DNA from: Acidobacteriota bacterium
GTDB lineage: Bacteria; Acidobacteriota; Terriglobia; Bryobacterales; Bryobacteraceae
Reading direction: 5' to 3'
DNA: 64,000 nucleotides
Assembly (NCBI GenBank): GCA_016870995.1
Contig: VFZU01000001.1
Span: forward strand, 90,506 to 154,505
How positions within the stretch are numbered: position 1 is the first letter of the stretch; every line of letters begins with the position of its first letter. Under the pieces are notes generated by a model. The model searched no databases. It was given only the letters and a program-made list of their open reading frames with translations, and was not told the origin of the DNA. A program made the translations under genes and the position numbers. Of the stretch, positions 1 to 9,070 are shown piece by piece.

Positions 1-2
1 GG

Positions 3-638
3 TGTATCGACTTCATCAAGGTGCGGCGTTATCTGCCGGCGAGCTTGAAGGCGATTCTGAAGAAGGACGATGCCGTGTTCTTTACGGCGGAGATGCTGGA
101 TGGGTATGCGCGGACGCTTGAGGAGTTCGATGCGCGGGTGAAGCGGGATGGGGACGATTGTGTTATTTTCTTCGAGCCGCCCTCGCTCGACGACCGGATT
201 GTGAATCAGGCGGCCTTGTTTTCGATGATGTCGAGCCCGACGCTGCAACTGGAGCATTGGCTTGCGGAGCAGCCGGACGTATTTCGAAAGATCATCGTGC
301 CGGCGGTATTGAAGTGGGAGGTGCGGGACAAGCTCGACATGGCGAATGTAACGGAGCGAGTGATGTTTCCTGGTCTTGATGGGTTGGGGGCTTGGTTGCG
401 GCGCTATTACTCACCGAATCATCTGATTGAGGTGAGCTATGGGGAAGGGAAGCGGTACCTGGCGCGGATTCAGCGATTTCAAGGATTGCGGATGCATGTG
501 ACTTTGTTTGCGGAGCGCGAGGCGGTTCGGGATGCGGTTTTGACGTCGCGGGAGCAAAGCGTGTGGTGGGATGTGGGGCAGGATTGTTCGGTGGCGGTGA
601 ACCCGCGACCGGCTCATTTCGAATTTGTACCGGATTAG
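3..638 (+). CDS. FRG-domain protein, C-terminal part (gene starts before the window)
   Basis: The reading frame is open from the first bases, so the true start lies upstream and only about 212 residues are visible. The segment with FEPPSLDDRIVNQAALFSM, followed by a stretch ending FPGLDGLGAWLRRYY, matches the C-terminal half of FRG-domain proteins, a family named for an N-terminal Phe-Arg-Gly motif that would lie outside the window. FRG proteins occur in many bacteria, often near mobile or defence genes, and their biochemical role is not settled. The last visible part (about residues 130-205) is a less conserved extension. The stop codon lies inside an inverted repeat that runs up to the next gene. 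A GTG at 21 could serve as a start, but family length argues for a start further upstream. Confidence 0.7.
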   Translation, partial: CIDFIKVRRYLPASLKAILKKDDAVFFTAEMLDGYARTLEEFDARVKRDGDDCVIFFEPPSLDDRIVNQAALFSMMSSPTLQLEHWLAEQPDVFRKIIVPAVLKWEVRDKLDMANVTERVMFPGLDGLGAWLRRYYSPNHLIEVSYGEGKRYLARIQRFQGLRMHVTLFAEREAVRDAVLTSREQSVWWDVGQDCSVAVNPRPAHFEFVPD

Positions 639-654
639 CCATTAGACTAATCCG
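631..654 (+). repeat. Perfect 8-bp inverted repeat over a stop codon and before the next start
   Basis: CGGATTAG (631-638) and CTAATCCG (647-654) are exact reverse complements separated by 8 bases. The left arm contains the TAG stop of the FRG gene and the right arm ends two bases before the ATG at 657. No T-run follows, so it is a poor intrinsic terminator. As RNA it would form a hairpin where the ribosome binding site of the next gene should be, and no Shine-Dalgarno sequence is visible there. Confidence 0.5.
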
Positions 655-656
655 AT

Positions 657-3600
657 ATGCGCTTTGTTTTGCTGATCTGTGCGATGGCCCTGGTTGGGGC
701 GGGACAGGACTTGTCGGGGCTGAGGCTCCGATCTGTGGGGCCGGCCTTGATGTCGGGCCGAATTGAATCGATCGCCGTACACCCGGAGAATCCGGGCCTA
801 TGCTACTTGGGCGTGGCGAGTGGCGGCGTCTGGAAGACCGTAAACAATGGTGCAACCTGGACGCCGGTGTTTGACCGGCAGGCGAGCTATTCGATCGGGT
901 ATGTGACGCTCGATCCGCGGAATCCGAATACCGTGTGGGTCGGTACTGGCGAGAGCAATAGCCAGCGCAGCGTGGCTTATGGGGATGGCGTGTATCGCAG
1001 CGACGATGGCGGGGCGACGTGGAAGAACATGGGGCTGAAGAAGAGCGAGCATATCGGCAAGATTGTGGTGGACCCGCGGAATTCGAATGTCGTGTTTGTT
1101 GCCGCATCGGGTCCGTTGTGGGGGCCGGGCGGTGAGCGCGGGTTGTTCAAGTCTACAGATCGAGGCAAGACATGGAAGGCGTCGCTTGCGATCAGCGAGA
1201 ACACCGGTGTGACGGATATCGCCGTCGATCCGAAGAATCCGGATGTGATGTTCGTCAGTACGTGGCAGCGGCGGCGGCACTTCTGGACCCTGATCAATGG
1301 CGGGCCGGAGAGCGCGATTTACAAGACTGTGGATGGTGGGGCGACGTGGCAGAAGCTAAGCGGGAACGGGCTGCCGGCCGGGGAGTTGGGCAGGATTGGC
1401 CTTGCGATCGCCCCGACGGATTCGCGGATTGTGTACGCGACGATCGAAGCGACCGGGCGGCTGGGTGGTCTGTATCGTAGCGATGATGGGGGCTCGACAT
1501 GGGCAAAGGTGAACGAGCATCTGGCGCAGCCGATGTATTACGCGAAGGTGTATGTGGACCCGAAGAATCCGATGCGCATCTATCTGCCGGATGTGATCTT
1601 CCGGGTGTCGGATGATGGTGGACGTAATGTGCGGCCGCTGGGTGAGAAGAACAAGCACGTCGACAATCACGTGATCTGGATCGATCCGAAAGTGACGAAT
1701 CACTATCTGGTGGGATGCGATGGTGGCCTGTATGAGAGCTGGGATTCGGGGGCGAACTGGATCTACAAGGCAAACCTGCCGATTACGCAGTTCTATGACA
1801 TAGCGGTGGATGACGCGAAGCCGTTCTACAACATCTATGGCGGGACGCAGGACAATAACTCTCTTGCAGGCCCCTCGCGGACTCGCAGCGGACATGGGAT
1901 TACGAATGACGACTGGTTTGTAACGCGCGGTGGAGATGGATTTATCTCGAAGGCCGACCCGTTTGAACAGAACATCATTTATGCCGAGAGCCAGAATGGT
2001 GGCTTGTCGCGGTTTGATAAGCGGACTGGCGAGTCGGTTGGGATCAAGCCGCTTGAGCTGCCAGGTGAGACGCCGCTGCGGTGGAACTGGGATTCACCCT
2101 TTGCTGTGAGTATTCACAAGGCGGGGCGGATTTACTTTGGGGCGCAGAAGGTGTTCCGGAGTGATGATCGCGGTTTTAGCTGGAAGGTGGTGAGTAGCGA
2201 TTTGACGCGGGCGCTGGATCGGAATGCTCTGCCAGTGATGGGCAAGATTTGGGGGCCGGATGCGATCGCGAAGAACCAATCCACTGCAAGCTATGGGAAC
2301 TTGAGCGTGATTGCCGAGTCACCGAAGAAGGACGGGTTGCTTTATACCGGTAGCGATGACGGACTGATTTATGTGAGCGAGAACTTAGGGACGGATTGGC
2401 GCAAGGTGGCGCAGATTGCTGGTGTGCCGGAGAACTCTTATGTGAAGAAGGTAGTGCCGGGCGTGATCGATGCGAACACTGTGTTTGCGGCGTTCGACAA
2501 TCATCAGAATGCAGACTTCAAGCCATATCTTTTCAAGTCGACGGATCTCGGGCGGAACTGGACTTCGATTTCCGGGGACCTGCCGGAGAACGGAGCGGTG
2601 AAGGCGTTTGCTCAAGATCACGTGGATCCGAACCTTCTGTTTGTGGGTACAGAGTTTGGCGTGTATGTGTCGCTTGACGGCGGCGCAAAATGGACGAAGC
2701 TGACGGGCGGGATGCCGACAATCAGCGTGCATGATCTCGCGATTCAGAAGCGGGAGAACGATCTGGTCGTGGGGACCTTTGGACGCGGGATCTACATTCT
2801 TGATGACTATTCGTCGCTGCGGTTCATGAAGCCAGACGTGTTGGCGAGCGAGGCGAAGTTGTTCCCGGTGAAGGATGCGTTGCTGTTTGTGCAGCATCGC
2901 AGGCTGGGAGGCAACGTGAAGGGTACGCAGGGGGAGGCCTACTATGTGGCAGACAACCCGGCGTTCGGGGCGACGTTTACGTATTACCTGAAGGATGGAT
3001 TGAAGTCGAAGCGAGACTTGAGGCGGGATGCCGAGAGGGCAGCTGCGGCGAAGAAGGAGACGGCTCCGTATCCGACGCTCGACGAGTTGCGGGCTGAGAC
3101 CGAAGAAGAAGCTCCGGCGATGGTGTTTACTATCCTCGATGCGAGCGGCAAGGCCGTGCGGCAGATTACCGGGCCTGTCAGTAAGGGCATCAATCGTGTG
3201 ACGTGGGATCTGCGTGAACCCGCAACCAACCTGCCGCCGCCGACGCCGCCCGGGATGGAGGCGCTGGAGGAGTTTGGGCCGCCGCAGACGGGTCCGCTGG
3301 GTATGCCGGGTGCCTACAAAGTGCAAATGGCGAAGCGGATTGGCGGGGTCTTGACGCCCATTGGTGAGCCAGTTCCTTTTAAAGTTGTGGCCGAAGGAAC
3401 GGGCGCCATGAATGATGCTGATTTCAAGATTCTGAGCGAGTTCCAGCAGAAGGTGACGCGGTTGCAGCGCGCTGTAACCGGGGCGAGCGAGAATATCGAT
3501 GCGACGCGGACGCGGATGGCGGCGATGCGCACCGCGATTGACCTGACGCCTGGTGCGGTGAAGTTGCGAGCGGATTTGAAGGCGCTCGAAGACCGGCTGT

Positions 3601-3893
3601 CGGCGTTGCGGTTGGCAATCAGCGGAGACTCGTTTGCGGCATCGCGATATGAGGACCGGGTTCCTTCGCTTGCGGAGCGGATCCGCAGTGTGGCGGGCAA
3701 CATGAGGCAGTCGACGACTCGTCCAGCGCAATTCTGGGTGGATAACTACAACCTGACGGCGAGGGAGTTTGAGAAAGAGCTTGAGAAGCTGCGGGTTTTG
3801 CTTGAGGTGGATTTGAAGAAGTTCGAGAAGGAACTGGATGCGGCGGGGGCACCGGCCACGCCGGGACGGCTGCCTGAGTTCAAAGCCAAATAG
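657..3893 (+). CDS. Secreted sortilin/VPS10-like Asp-box (BNR) propeller protein
   Basis: This 1078-residue protein begins with a short signal peptide (MRFVLLICAMALVGAGQ). It then carries about ten Asp-box motifs of the type S-x-D-x-G-x-T-W, for example RSDDGGATWK, KSTDRGKTWK, RSDDGGSTWA and KSTDLGRNWT, spread from about residue 60 to 690. These motifs mark beta-propeller blades of the sialidase/sortilin fold. A 300-residue C-terminal region follows, with a beta-rich part (VFTILDASGKAVRQI) and a helical, charged end. Proteins of this build are common in Acidobacteriota and are usually labelled glycosyl hydrolase or sortilin-like. No catalytic residues can be identified, so binding or scaffolding in the periplasm or outside the cell is as likely as an enzyme role. 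The ATG sits 18 bases after the FRG stop. Confidence 0.85.
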   Translation: MRFVLLICAMALVGAGQDLSGLRLRSVGPALMSGRIESIAVHPENPGLCYLGVASGGVWKTVNNGATWTPVFDRQASYSIGYVTLDPRNPNTVWVGTGESNSQRSVAYGDGVYRSDDGGATWKNMGLKKSEHIGKIVVDPRNSNVVFVAASGPLWGPGGERGLFKSTDRGKTWKASLAISENTGVTDIAVDPKNPDVMFVSTWQRRRHFWTLINGGPESAIYKTVDGGATWQKLSGNGLPAGELGRIGLAIAPTDSRIVYATIEATGRLGGLYRSDDGGSTWAKVNEHLAQPMYYAKVYVDPKNPMRIYLPDVIFRVSDDGGRNVRPLGEKNKHVDNHVIWIDPKVTNHYLVGCDGGLYESWDSGANWIYKANLPITQFYDIAVDDAKPFYNIYGGTQDNNSLAGPSRTRSGHGITNDDWFVTRGGDGFISKADPFEQNIIYAESQNGGLSRFDKRTGESVGIKPLELPGETPLRWNWDSPFAVSIHKAGRIYFGAQKVFRSDDRGFSWKVVSSDLTRALDRNALPVMGKIWGPDAIAKNQSTASYGNLSVIAESPKKDGLLYTGSDDGLIYVSENLGTDWRKVAQIAGVPENSYVKKVVPGVIDANTVFAAFDNHQNADFKPYLFKSTDLGRNWTSISGDLPENGAVKAFAQDHVDPNLLFVGTEFGVYVSLDGGAKWTKLTGGMPTISVHDLAIQKRENDLVVGTFGRGIYILDDYSSLRFMKPDVLASEAKLFPVKDALLFVQHRRLGGNVKGTQGEAYYVADNPAFGATFTYYLKDGLKSKRDLRRDAERAAAAKKETAPYPTLDELRAETEEEAPAMVFTILDASGKAVRQITGPVSKGINRVTWDLREPATNLPPPTPPGMEALEEFGPPQTGPLGMPGAYKVQMAKRIGGVLTPIGEPVPFKVVAEGTGAMNDADFKILSEFQQKVTRLQRAVTGASENIDATRTRMAAMRTAIDLTPGAVKLRADLKALEDRLSALRLAISGDSFAASRYEDRVPSLAERIRSVAGNMRQSTTRPAQFWVDNYNLTAREFEKELEKLRVLLEVDLKKFEKELDAAGAPATPGRLPEFKAK

Positions 3894-4184
3894 CGGTAGG
3901 TTCGTTTTGATTGGCGGCGAAGCTGATTGCTTCGTCGCCATCCGACTTGTCCAATGAATTTGAATTCGGTGTGGTGCGATGAGTGACTTCAGTTTCGTCT
4001 TGAATTGGAGCAGTTGTTGCAAACCCTCAATGGCGAGGTTGCGTTTGAGCCGATGAAGGGCATTTTCAGGTGGAGGTAGCCGTTTTTGTGTTGTGGTTGG
4101 ACCAAACGCAGGTGCCTTTCGTTATTGCTGGGTTGCAGGTGGTAGATCTGCGTTAGTGGTAACATGAAAGTGTTGAACTTGCGT
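3894..4184. other. Intergenic stretch before tRNA-Glu, possibly with decayed coding sequence
   Basis: No intact gene is seen over these 291 bases. A stem-loop at 3913-3939 follows the propeller gene. Between about 4000 and 4150 two plus-strand frames give short protein-like runs, such as LQTLNGEVAFEPMKGIFRW and then FVLWLDQTQVPFVIAGLQV in another frame, separated by a stop and a frame change. This looks like remnant coding sequence, but I cannot name a family. The tRNA promoter should lie in the last 60 bases, but no clear -35/-10 pair with normal spacing was found. Confidence 0.3.
3913..3939 (+). terminator. Stem-loop after the propeller gene (terminator-like, no T-run)
   Basis: GGCGGCGAAGC (3913-3923) pairs with GCTTCGTCGCC (3929-3939) over 11 positions, including one G-U pair, with a five-base loop. 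It begins 20 bases after the stop at 3893. No T-tract follows on the plus strand, so termination could be Rho-dependent, or the hairpin may only protect the 3' end of the message. Confidence 0.4.
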
Positions 4185-4259
4185 GGCGCCATCGTCTAGC
4201 GGTTAGGACGGAGCCCTCTCACGGCTTAAACAGGGGTTCGATTCCCCTTGGCGCTACCA
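4185..4259 (+). tRNA. tRNA-Glu (anticodon CUC)
   Basis: A 75-base cloverleaf includes an encoded CCA end. The acceptor arm GGCGCCA (4185-4191) pairs with TGGCGCT (4249-4255), with a G-U first pair. The anticodon stem GAGCC/GGCTT (4211-4215 and 4223-4227) holds the loop CTCTCAC, giving anticodon CTC at 4218-4220. The T-arm contains the typical GGTTCGATTCC. The D-arm GTCTAGCGGTTAGGAC is characteristic of bacterial tRNA-Glu. It decodes GAG. Confidence 0.95.
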
Positions 4260-4295
4260 ACACTTCCTTCTCTCCCTTTGCTACCTCCACTTGGA

Positions 4296-4559
4296 TTGAT
4301 CGTTTGCGGTGAGGACCATTTTCTGGTTCGGGGCATTAGGCCTGACCTTGAACTGGCTCGGTATCTCGTGCGGCGATGGATCTTTCCGTCCGTCGAAGAT
4401 GTGATGGGTTTGTCCGCGCCCATGCCCGATGGGTGGCGGATCACCACAAAGGAGTTTCGCGAGGATATCGAATGGGTGATTGTGTTGCCGGCGTCGACCG
4501 AGGTGAGTGAGGCTGTGGCGCAACTGTTGCGGGAACTTGCGTCCCGGGGAATCGTCTAG
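4296..4559 (+). CDS. Small hypothetical protein, about 87 residues
   Basis: This is an open frame just after tRNA-Glu with a plausible globular composition: a short strand, a charged middle part (IRPDLELARYLVRRW) and a C-terminal helix (SEAVAQLLRELASRG). The frame is open from within the tRNA gene, so a TTG at 4278 or 4296 is the likeliest start. No Shine-Dalgarno sequence supports either. Its TAG stop shares the palindrome CTAG (4556-4559) with the stop of the convergent DUF72 gene. I recognise no family and the gene may not be real. Confidence 0.4.
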   Translation: MIVCGEDHFLVRGIRPDLELARYLVRRWIFPSVEDVMGLSAPMPDGWRITTKEFREDIEWVIVLPASTEVSEAVAQLLRELASRGIV

Positions 4560-5431
4560 GCGGCAACCAGATCGAAGAGGCCCGTCTGCAGCGGCTGGTC
4601 GGGACGGATGACCTGGAGCTCTTGCGGGAAGCGACGTACGAGTTCGCGTGGGGCACGAACATCCTCGATGCCGAGAAGGTGCTTCATCTGAAAGGCGTTG
4701 ACGAGGCTGCGAGCACCGGCATCGTTTGAGAAAACGACGAAGGTACGCTTGGCGTAGCGAGAGACTTTACGAATGCGGTGTGTCCACTCATTGAGTACTT
4801 CCCCCGAATACTGATAGGGCCCGGAGTGCGTGCGTCCACAAAGACGGACGTAGGCAACCGGACTCGTCATGAAGGCTGTGGGAGGCATCGCCCGCGAATG
4901 GTCGGGCTGGTCGATATTGCAGAAGCCTACGTGATAATCGATCATCATGGCGAGGGCGTCTTCTTCCATCCAACTCGCGTGCCGGAACTCGGCGACCAAC
5001 GAAAGGCCTTTGAGCTCACGGCGGAGTTGAATGAAGCGGGCGCGATTCTCTGCAGTGAAGCGAAAATCAGTAGGAAACTGCAGCAGCACGGCACCAAGCT
5101 TCTCTGCTTCCTCGATCGGGCGAATCCCCTCACGGAAAGCGGCGATGTCTTTGGCCTCAAGCTGGGTTTCATAGGTGAGCTTGCGCCAGGCGCGGACCGA
5201 GAACTGAAAGTCGCGATTGTGCTTGACCTGATGGCACCAGAGTTTGCTGATCTCCGGGCGCAAGGGGGAGAAGTAACTGGAGGTGAGCTCGACGCTGTTG
5301 AAATAGCGAGAGGTGTATTCCAGCTGATGAAAGTCTTTCGAGCGGGTCGCCGGGTAGAAAATGCTTTGCCACTGGGAGTGAGCCCAGCCGGAAGGTCCGC
5401 AATGTAGTGGTCCAGATTGTGGGGGAGTCAT
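4556..5431 (-). CDS. DUF72 family protein (TIM-barrel fold)
   Basis: The 291-residue product shows the DUF72 pattern: an N-terminal strand with CGPSGWAHSQW, then FYP, a central FNSVELTSSYFSP, LLQFPTDFRFT around the middle, FRHASW, and the conserved VAYVRLCGR followed by a Tyr-rich segment. DUF72 proteins adopt a TIM-barrel-like fold. Their biochemical function is not firmly known. The frame is open 18 codons further upstream to 5485, but the family normally begins a few residues before the CGPSGW segment, so I chose the ATG at 5431. The MmcQ-like gene lies just upstream on the same strand and the two probably share a transcript. Confidence 0.85.
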   Translation of the reverse strand: MTPPQSGPLHCGPSGWAHSQWQSIFYPATRSKDFHQLEYTSRYFNSVELTSSYFSPLRPEISKLWCHQVKHNRDFQFSVRAWRKLTYETQLEAKDIAAFREGIRPIEEAEKLGAVLLQFPTDFRFTAENRARFIQLRRELKGLSLVAEFRHASWMEEDALAMMIDYHVGFCNIDQPDHSRAMPPTAFMTSPVAYVRLCGRTHSGPYQYSGEVLNEWTHRIRKVSRYAKRTFVVFSNDAGARSLVNAFQMKHLLGIEDVRAPRELVRRFPQELQVIRPDQPLQTGLFDLVAA

Positions 5432-5488
5432 ATTCGCCGTCTCTTCGCTTGAGTTGATTATGTGGCGAATAAGAGGCGAAGTCAAGGC

Positions 5489-5827
5489 TTATTTTTGCTT
5501 CTTCTTCGCCTTTGGCTTCGGGGCCGAAACGAACTCGTAGCTACCGCGAATGAGCTCTTCGATCTCCTCCCAATCGATCTTGCCTGAGAGGCTGAGAGTG
5601 ATCCAGCCATGGTTGCCGATGTAGGGTGTTTTGGTGAAGCGCGGATCTTCAAGGAATATCGACTGGGACTGTTTTTCGACCTTGATGCTGATATCTTCGC
5701 CCTTGTCATCCGTGTAGATACAGAACGGCTTATCGCGCCATTTGTAGAAGGGATGGCCGAACTGGATGACGACCTGGGTGTCGGGAAACGAGAGGCAAAA
5801 CTGCTGAATTCTCTTGAGGTTGGACAT
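5489..5827 (-). CDS. MmcQ/YjbR family protein (DUF419 type)
   Basis: The 112-residue protein matches the MmcQ/YjbR family. It has an N-terminal helix ending in FCLSFPDTQ, then FGHPFYKWRDKPFCIYT, a lysine-containing strand DISIKVEK, the conserved YIGNHGWITLSL and a C-terminal helix (DWEEIEELIRGSYEFV) followed by a lysine-rich tail. The family folds like a small double-wing DNA-binding or CyaY-like domain, but no molecular role is established. It is upstream of the DUF72 gene on the same strand and divergent from the small gene at 5883, with 55 bases between start codons that must hold both promoters. Confidence 0.85.
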   Translation of the reverse strand: MSNLKRIQQFCLSFPDTQVVIQFGHPFYKWRDKPFCIYTDDKGEDISIKVEKQSQSIFLEDPRFTKTPYIGNHGWITLSLSGKIDWEEIEELIRGSYEFVSAPKPKAKKKQK

Positions 5828-5882
5828 ATGCCCCCAATTTGGTAGAATAAGGGAAGTTTATCCTGTAGAGGAGCTCCTTGTA

Positions 5883-6107
5883 ATGGCTGCAAAACCCGCT
5901 TTCGCCACCGGTGCCCAGGTGGAGCACCCCAAGTTTGGACTTGGGTCCGTGCTTGAATGCACTGAAGATTCCATCCGGATCAAGTTTGATGAGCACGGCG
6001 AAAAGAAGTTTGTTCTTTCGATCGTGCAGCCGAACTTGAAGAAGTCCGACCGGCAACCTCCCGCCGAGAAAAAACGGGCGGCCCGCAAGAAGGCCGCGAC
6101 CGCATAG
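5883..6107 (+). CDS. Small tudor-like (DUF3553/UvrD C-terminal-like) protein
   Basis: The 74-residue protein has the pattern VEHPKFGLGSVLECTEDSI, then RIKFDEHGEKKFVLS and NLKK. This resembles the short SH3/tudor-like barrel at the C-terminus of UvrD/PcrA helicases and in DUF3553 proteins. A basic Lys/Arg/Ala-rich tail follows (residues 55-74) and suggests nucleic acid contact. A GAGGAG Shine-Dalgarno sequence lies about ten bases before the ATG at 5883. An in-frame start further upstream (5814) would run across this site and is less likely. A strong terminator follows directly, so it is a single-gene unit separate from the pur operon. A nucleic-acid or RNA-polymerase-associated role is possible but inferred. 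Confidence 0.75.
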   Translation: MAAKPAFATGAQVEHPKFGLGSVLECTEDSIRIKFDEHGEKKFVLSIVQPNLKKSDRQPPAEKKRAARKKAATA

Positions 6108-6126
6108 AAACCACATCAAAACCAGT

Positions 6127-6153
6127 AAAGGGCCGCTCGAAAAGCGGCCCTTT
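6127..6153 (+). terminator. Intrinsic terminator
   Basis: AAAGGGCCGC (6127-6136) and GCGGCCCTTT (6144-6153) form a perfect 10-bp stem with a seven-base loop and end in a short T-run. It lies 20 bases after the small tudor-like gene and before purQ, and the A/T ends would let it work on either strand. Confidence 0.85.
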
Positions 6154-6176
6154 CTGTTACACTCAGAGTTCCCCAC

Positions 6177-6851
6177 ATGAAGTTCGGAGTCGTAGTGTTT
6201 CCCGGCTCGAATTGCGACCACGACGCGTATTATGCCGTCACTCGCAATCTCGGGCATCAAGCAGATTTTGTCTGGCATGACAGTGAGAACCTGAACGGCT
6301 TCGACGCTGTGATCCTTCCTGGCGGCTTCTCCTATGGCGACCATTTGCGGTGCGGCGCCGTAGCGCGATTTTCACCCGTGATGCGCGCAGTGAAGAAGTT
6401 TGCCGATGGCGGAGGGCTGGTTGCAGGATTCTGCAACGGCTTCCAGATTCTGACCGAGGCGCATATCCTGCCCGGCGCGCTGATTCGCAACAAAGGCTTG
6501 CGGTATATCTGCAAGACGATTGAGCTGGAAACGGCGACGACGAATTCTCCCTTTACGAATGCTCTGAGCAAGGGCCAGGTGTTGCGGGTGCCCATCGCGC
6601 ACGGCGAGGGTTGCTACACGGCTGACGAGGCGACGCTCGATCAACTGGAAGCGGAAGACCGTGTGGTGTTCCGTTACAAAGACAATCCAAATGGGTCGAT
6701 GCGCTCGATTGCGGGCATTCTTTCCGCAGGACGCAATGTGATGGGGATGATGCCGCACCCGGAACGTGTGGCCGACCCTCTGATGCCCGGTACTGATGGC
6801 TTACAAGTGTTCCAATCCATGTTGACGGCGCTGGCCGCAAATTCCCGATGA
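6177..6851 (+). CDS. purQ: Phosphoribosylformylglycinamidine synthase, glutaminase subunit PurQ
   Basis: PurQ frees ammonia from glutamine and passes it to PurL for conversion of FGAR to FGAM, the fourth step of purine synthesis in the cytoplasm. The 224-residue product is a class I glutamine amidotransferase. The nucleophile Cys86 lies in GFCNGFQ, and His194 and Glu196 lie in MMPHPER. The N-terminal [13 protein letters not shown] and the [11 protein letters not shown] segment are typical of PurQ. Its end overlaps the start of purL by four bases (ATGA), so the two are translationally coupled. It begins 23 bases after the terminator, so a short promoter region or a transcript passing the terminator must serve it. 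Confidence 0.97.
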   Translation: MKFGVVVFPGSNCDHDAYYAVTRNLGHQADFVWHDSENLNGFDAVILPGGFSYGDHLRCGAVARFSPVMRAVKKFADGGGLVAGFCNGFQILTEAHILPGALIRNKGLRYICKTIELETATTNSPFTNALSKGQVLRVPIAHGEGCYTADEATLDQLEAEDRVVFRYKDNPNGSMRSIAGILSAGRNVMGMMPHPERVADPLMPGTDGLQVFQSMLTALAANSR

Positions 6852-9070
6852 GCGAAACCAATCCGAACCCACTCGACGCCCTGCTGAAGACGCACAAGCT
6901 GACGCGGGGTGAATACGAGAAAATTCAGCAGTTGCTGGGTCGTGATCCGAATCTGACCGAGCTGGGTATTTTCTCGGTGATGTGGAGCGAGCATTGTTCC
7001 TACAAGAGCTCGAAGGAGCATCTGAAGAAGCTGCCGACCGAAAGCAAGCACGTGCTGCAGGGCCCGGGCGAGAATGCCGGCATTATCGATATTGGCGACG
7101 GCTATGCGATTGCTTTCAAGATCGAATCCCACAATCACCCGAGCTTCATTGAACCCTTTCAGGGCGCGGCGACTGGGGTAGGTGGCATCCTGCGGGACAT
7201 CTTCACGATGGGTGCGCGGCCGATCGCGGTGATGGATGCGATCCGCTTCGGGCGGCTCGATTCCAAAGAGAATGGCGCGAGGAACAGGCGGATTCTCGAT
7301 GGCGTGGTGCAGGGGATTTCGCACTATGGCAACTGCTTCGGCGTGCCGACGGTAGGCGGCGAAACGGTGTTTGAAAGCTCCTACGATGGCAACCCGTTGG
7401 TGAACGTGTTCGCCATGGGTGTGTTCAGGCACGATGAGATTTTCTACGGCAAGGCGACGGGTGTCGGCAACCCAGTGATTTATGTCGGGGCCCGCACCGG
7501 GCGCGACGGAATCCATGGCGCGTCGATGGCGTCGGACGTATTTACCGAGGCGTCAAAGCAGCAACGGCCGACCGTGCAGGTGGGCGATCCGTTCATGGAG
7601 AAGCTTCTGCTTGAAGCTTGCCTCGAAGCCATGAAGACGGGTGCCATTGTTGGTATCCAGGATATGGGCGCGGCGGGCTTGACTTGCTCGACAAGCGAGA
7701 TGGGTTCACGTGCAGGCACAGGCATCGATTTCGATTTGAAGCATGTGCCGCAGCGTGAGACGGACATGACACCTTACGAGATCATGCTGTCGGAATCGCA
7801 GGAGCGCATGCTGCTGGTGGCCGAGAAGGGTCGCGAGCGCGAGATCCTCGACGTATTCGATAAGTGGGGTCTTGAAAGTGCCGTAATCGGCACGGTGACG
7901 GATGACGGCATGCTTCGTGTGCGTGAGAACGGCACGGTAGTGGTCGAGATCAAGAATCGCGACCTTGCCGATGAGGCACCGCTGTATCACCGGCCTTATA
8001 CGAAGCCCTATCGAAATGTGCCGGTGGATGGGCCTTCGTTTACGAGCGCGAGCGTCGAAGGCGATTTGCTGAAGATGCTTGCCAGTAGCGACTTGTGCTC
8101 AAAACGCTGGATCTGGGAGCAGTACGACTACATGGTGCGCACAAACACGATCGCAGGCCCGGGTGGCGATGCGGCGATTGTGCGGATCAAAGAGACGGGT
8201 ACGTCGGTGGCGATGTCGCTTGATGGCAATGGCCGCTATTGCTATCTCGATCCACGCGAAGGCGCGAAGCTGATTGTGGCTGAGTGCTGCCGGAATCTTT
8301 CTGTTGTGGGTGCAACGCCTGTATCGGCGACGAACAACCTGAATTTTGGCAATCCAGAACGGCCCGAGATCATGGCCCAGTTGGTGGAAGGCATTGAGGG
8401 GCTGGCCGAGGCGTGCCGGTTCTTTGAGACGCCCATTACGGGCGGCAATGTAAGTTTGTATAACGAGACGCTGGGGGAATCGATTTTCCCGACGCCCGTG
8501 GTGGGGATTGTGGGTTTGTTGCCCACCGCGCCGCCGGTGCCGATGGCGTTTCCAAAAGTTGGGCTGGACCTGGTGTTATTGGGAGGCTTGGGCGATTGTG
8601 ATCTGACGCACTTTGGCGGGACGCAATATGCAAAACAAGTTCTCGATGCGCTTTGGGGGCTACCGCCGAAGCTGGATCTGGAAGTGGAAAAGAGTTTGCA
8701 GGCGGCGGCGCGCGAAGTGGCGCTGTCTGGGTTGGCCGAGGCTGCGCACGATCTTGGCGATGGTGGGCTGGCGGTTGCGTTGGCTGAGGGCACGTTTGCA
8801 GGAGTGGGTGCCGCCGTTTCCATTGAGAGTGCGCTGCGGCCCGAGTTTGCCTTGTTCCATGAAGGTGCATCGCGTGTGATGGTTGCGACATCGAAGTTGC
8901 CAGAAGTGCTTGCGGTTGCAGCCCGACATGGTGTGCCAGCGACTGTGATTGGCAAGACAGTGGCTGGAGAGCTGAGCATTCAGCTGAACGGCGCTCAATT
9001 GGTTCAAGTATCCGTCGATAAGTTGTATCAAACTTGGGATCGGGCACTGGAGGAATCGTTGCATGTTTGA
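6848..9070 (+). CDS. purL: Phosphoribosylformylglycinamidine synthase, synthetase subunit PurL (small type)
   Basis: PurL uses ATP and ammonia supplied by PurQ to turn FGAR into FGAM. At 740 residues it is the small, stand-alone type that works in a PurL-PurQ-PurS complex, not the fused 1300-residue enzyme. Recognisable segments are [14 protein letters not shown] near residue 38, the [20 protein letters not shown] loop, [21 protein letters not shown], and a second ATP-binding half with [10 protein letters not shown] and [15 protein letters not shown]. It starts inside the last codon of purQ and ends eight bases into purF. No purS gene is seen next to it, although this type of PurL normally needs one. 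Confidence 0.97.
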   Translation: MSETNPNPLDALLKTHKLTRGEYEKIQQLLGRDPNLTELGIFSVMWSEHCSYKSSKEHLKKLPTESKHVLQGPGENAGIIDIGDGYAIAFKIESHNHPSFIEPFQGAATGVGGILRDIFTMGARPIAVMDAIRFGRLDSKENGARNRRILDGVVQGISHYGNCFGVPTVGGETVFESSYDGNPLVNVFAMGVFRHDEIFYGKATGVGNPVIYVGARTGRDGIHGASMASDVFTEASKQQRPTVQVGDPFMEKLLLEACLEAMKTGAIVGIQDMGAAGLTCSTSEMGSRAGTGIDFDLKHVPQRETDMTPYEIMLSESQERMLLVAEKGREREILDVFDKWGLESAVIGTVTDDGMLRVRENGTVVVEIKNRDLADEAPLYHRPYTKPYRNVPVDGPSFTSASVEGDLLKMLASSDLCSKRWIWEQYDYMVRTNTIAGPGGDAAIVRIKETGTSVAMSLDGNGRYCYLDPREGAKLIVAECCRNLSVVGATPVSATNNLNFGNPERPEIMAQLVEGIEGLAEACRFFETPITGGNVSLYNETLGESIFPTPVVGIVGLLPTAPPVPMAFPKVGLDLVLLGGLGDCDLTHFGGTQYAKQVLDALWGLPPKLDLEVEKSLQAAAREVALSGLAEAAHDLGDGGLAVALAEGTFAGVGAAVSIESALRPEFALFHEGASRVMVATSKLPEVLAVAARHGVPATVIGKTVAGELSIQLNGAQLVQVSVDKLYQTWDRALEESLHV

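Noticed and set aside
2385..4022. 545-residue open frame on the minus strand across the propeller gene
   Set aside because: It is antisense to a well-supported gene, Arg/His/Leu/Pro-rich in a way typical of shadow frames, and starts in non-coding DNA.
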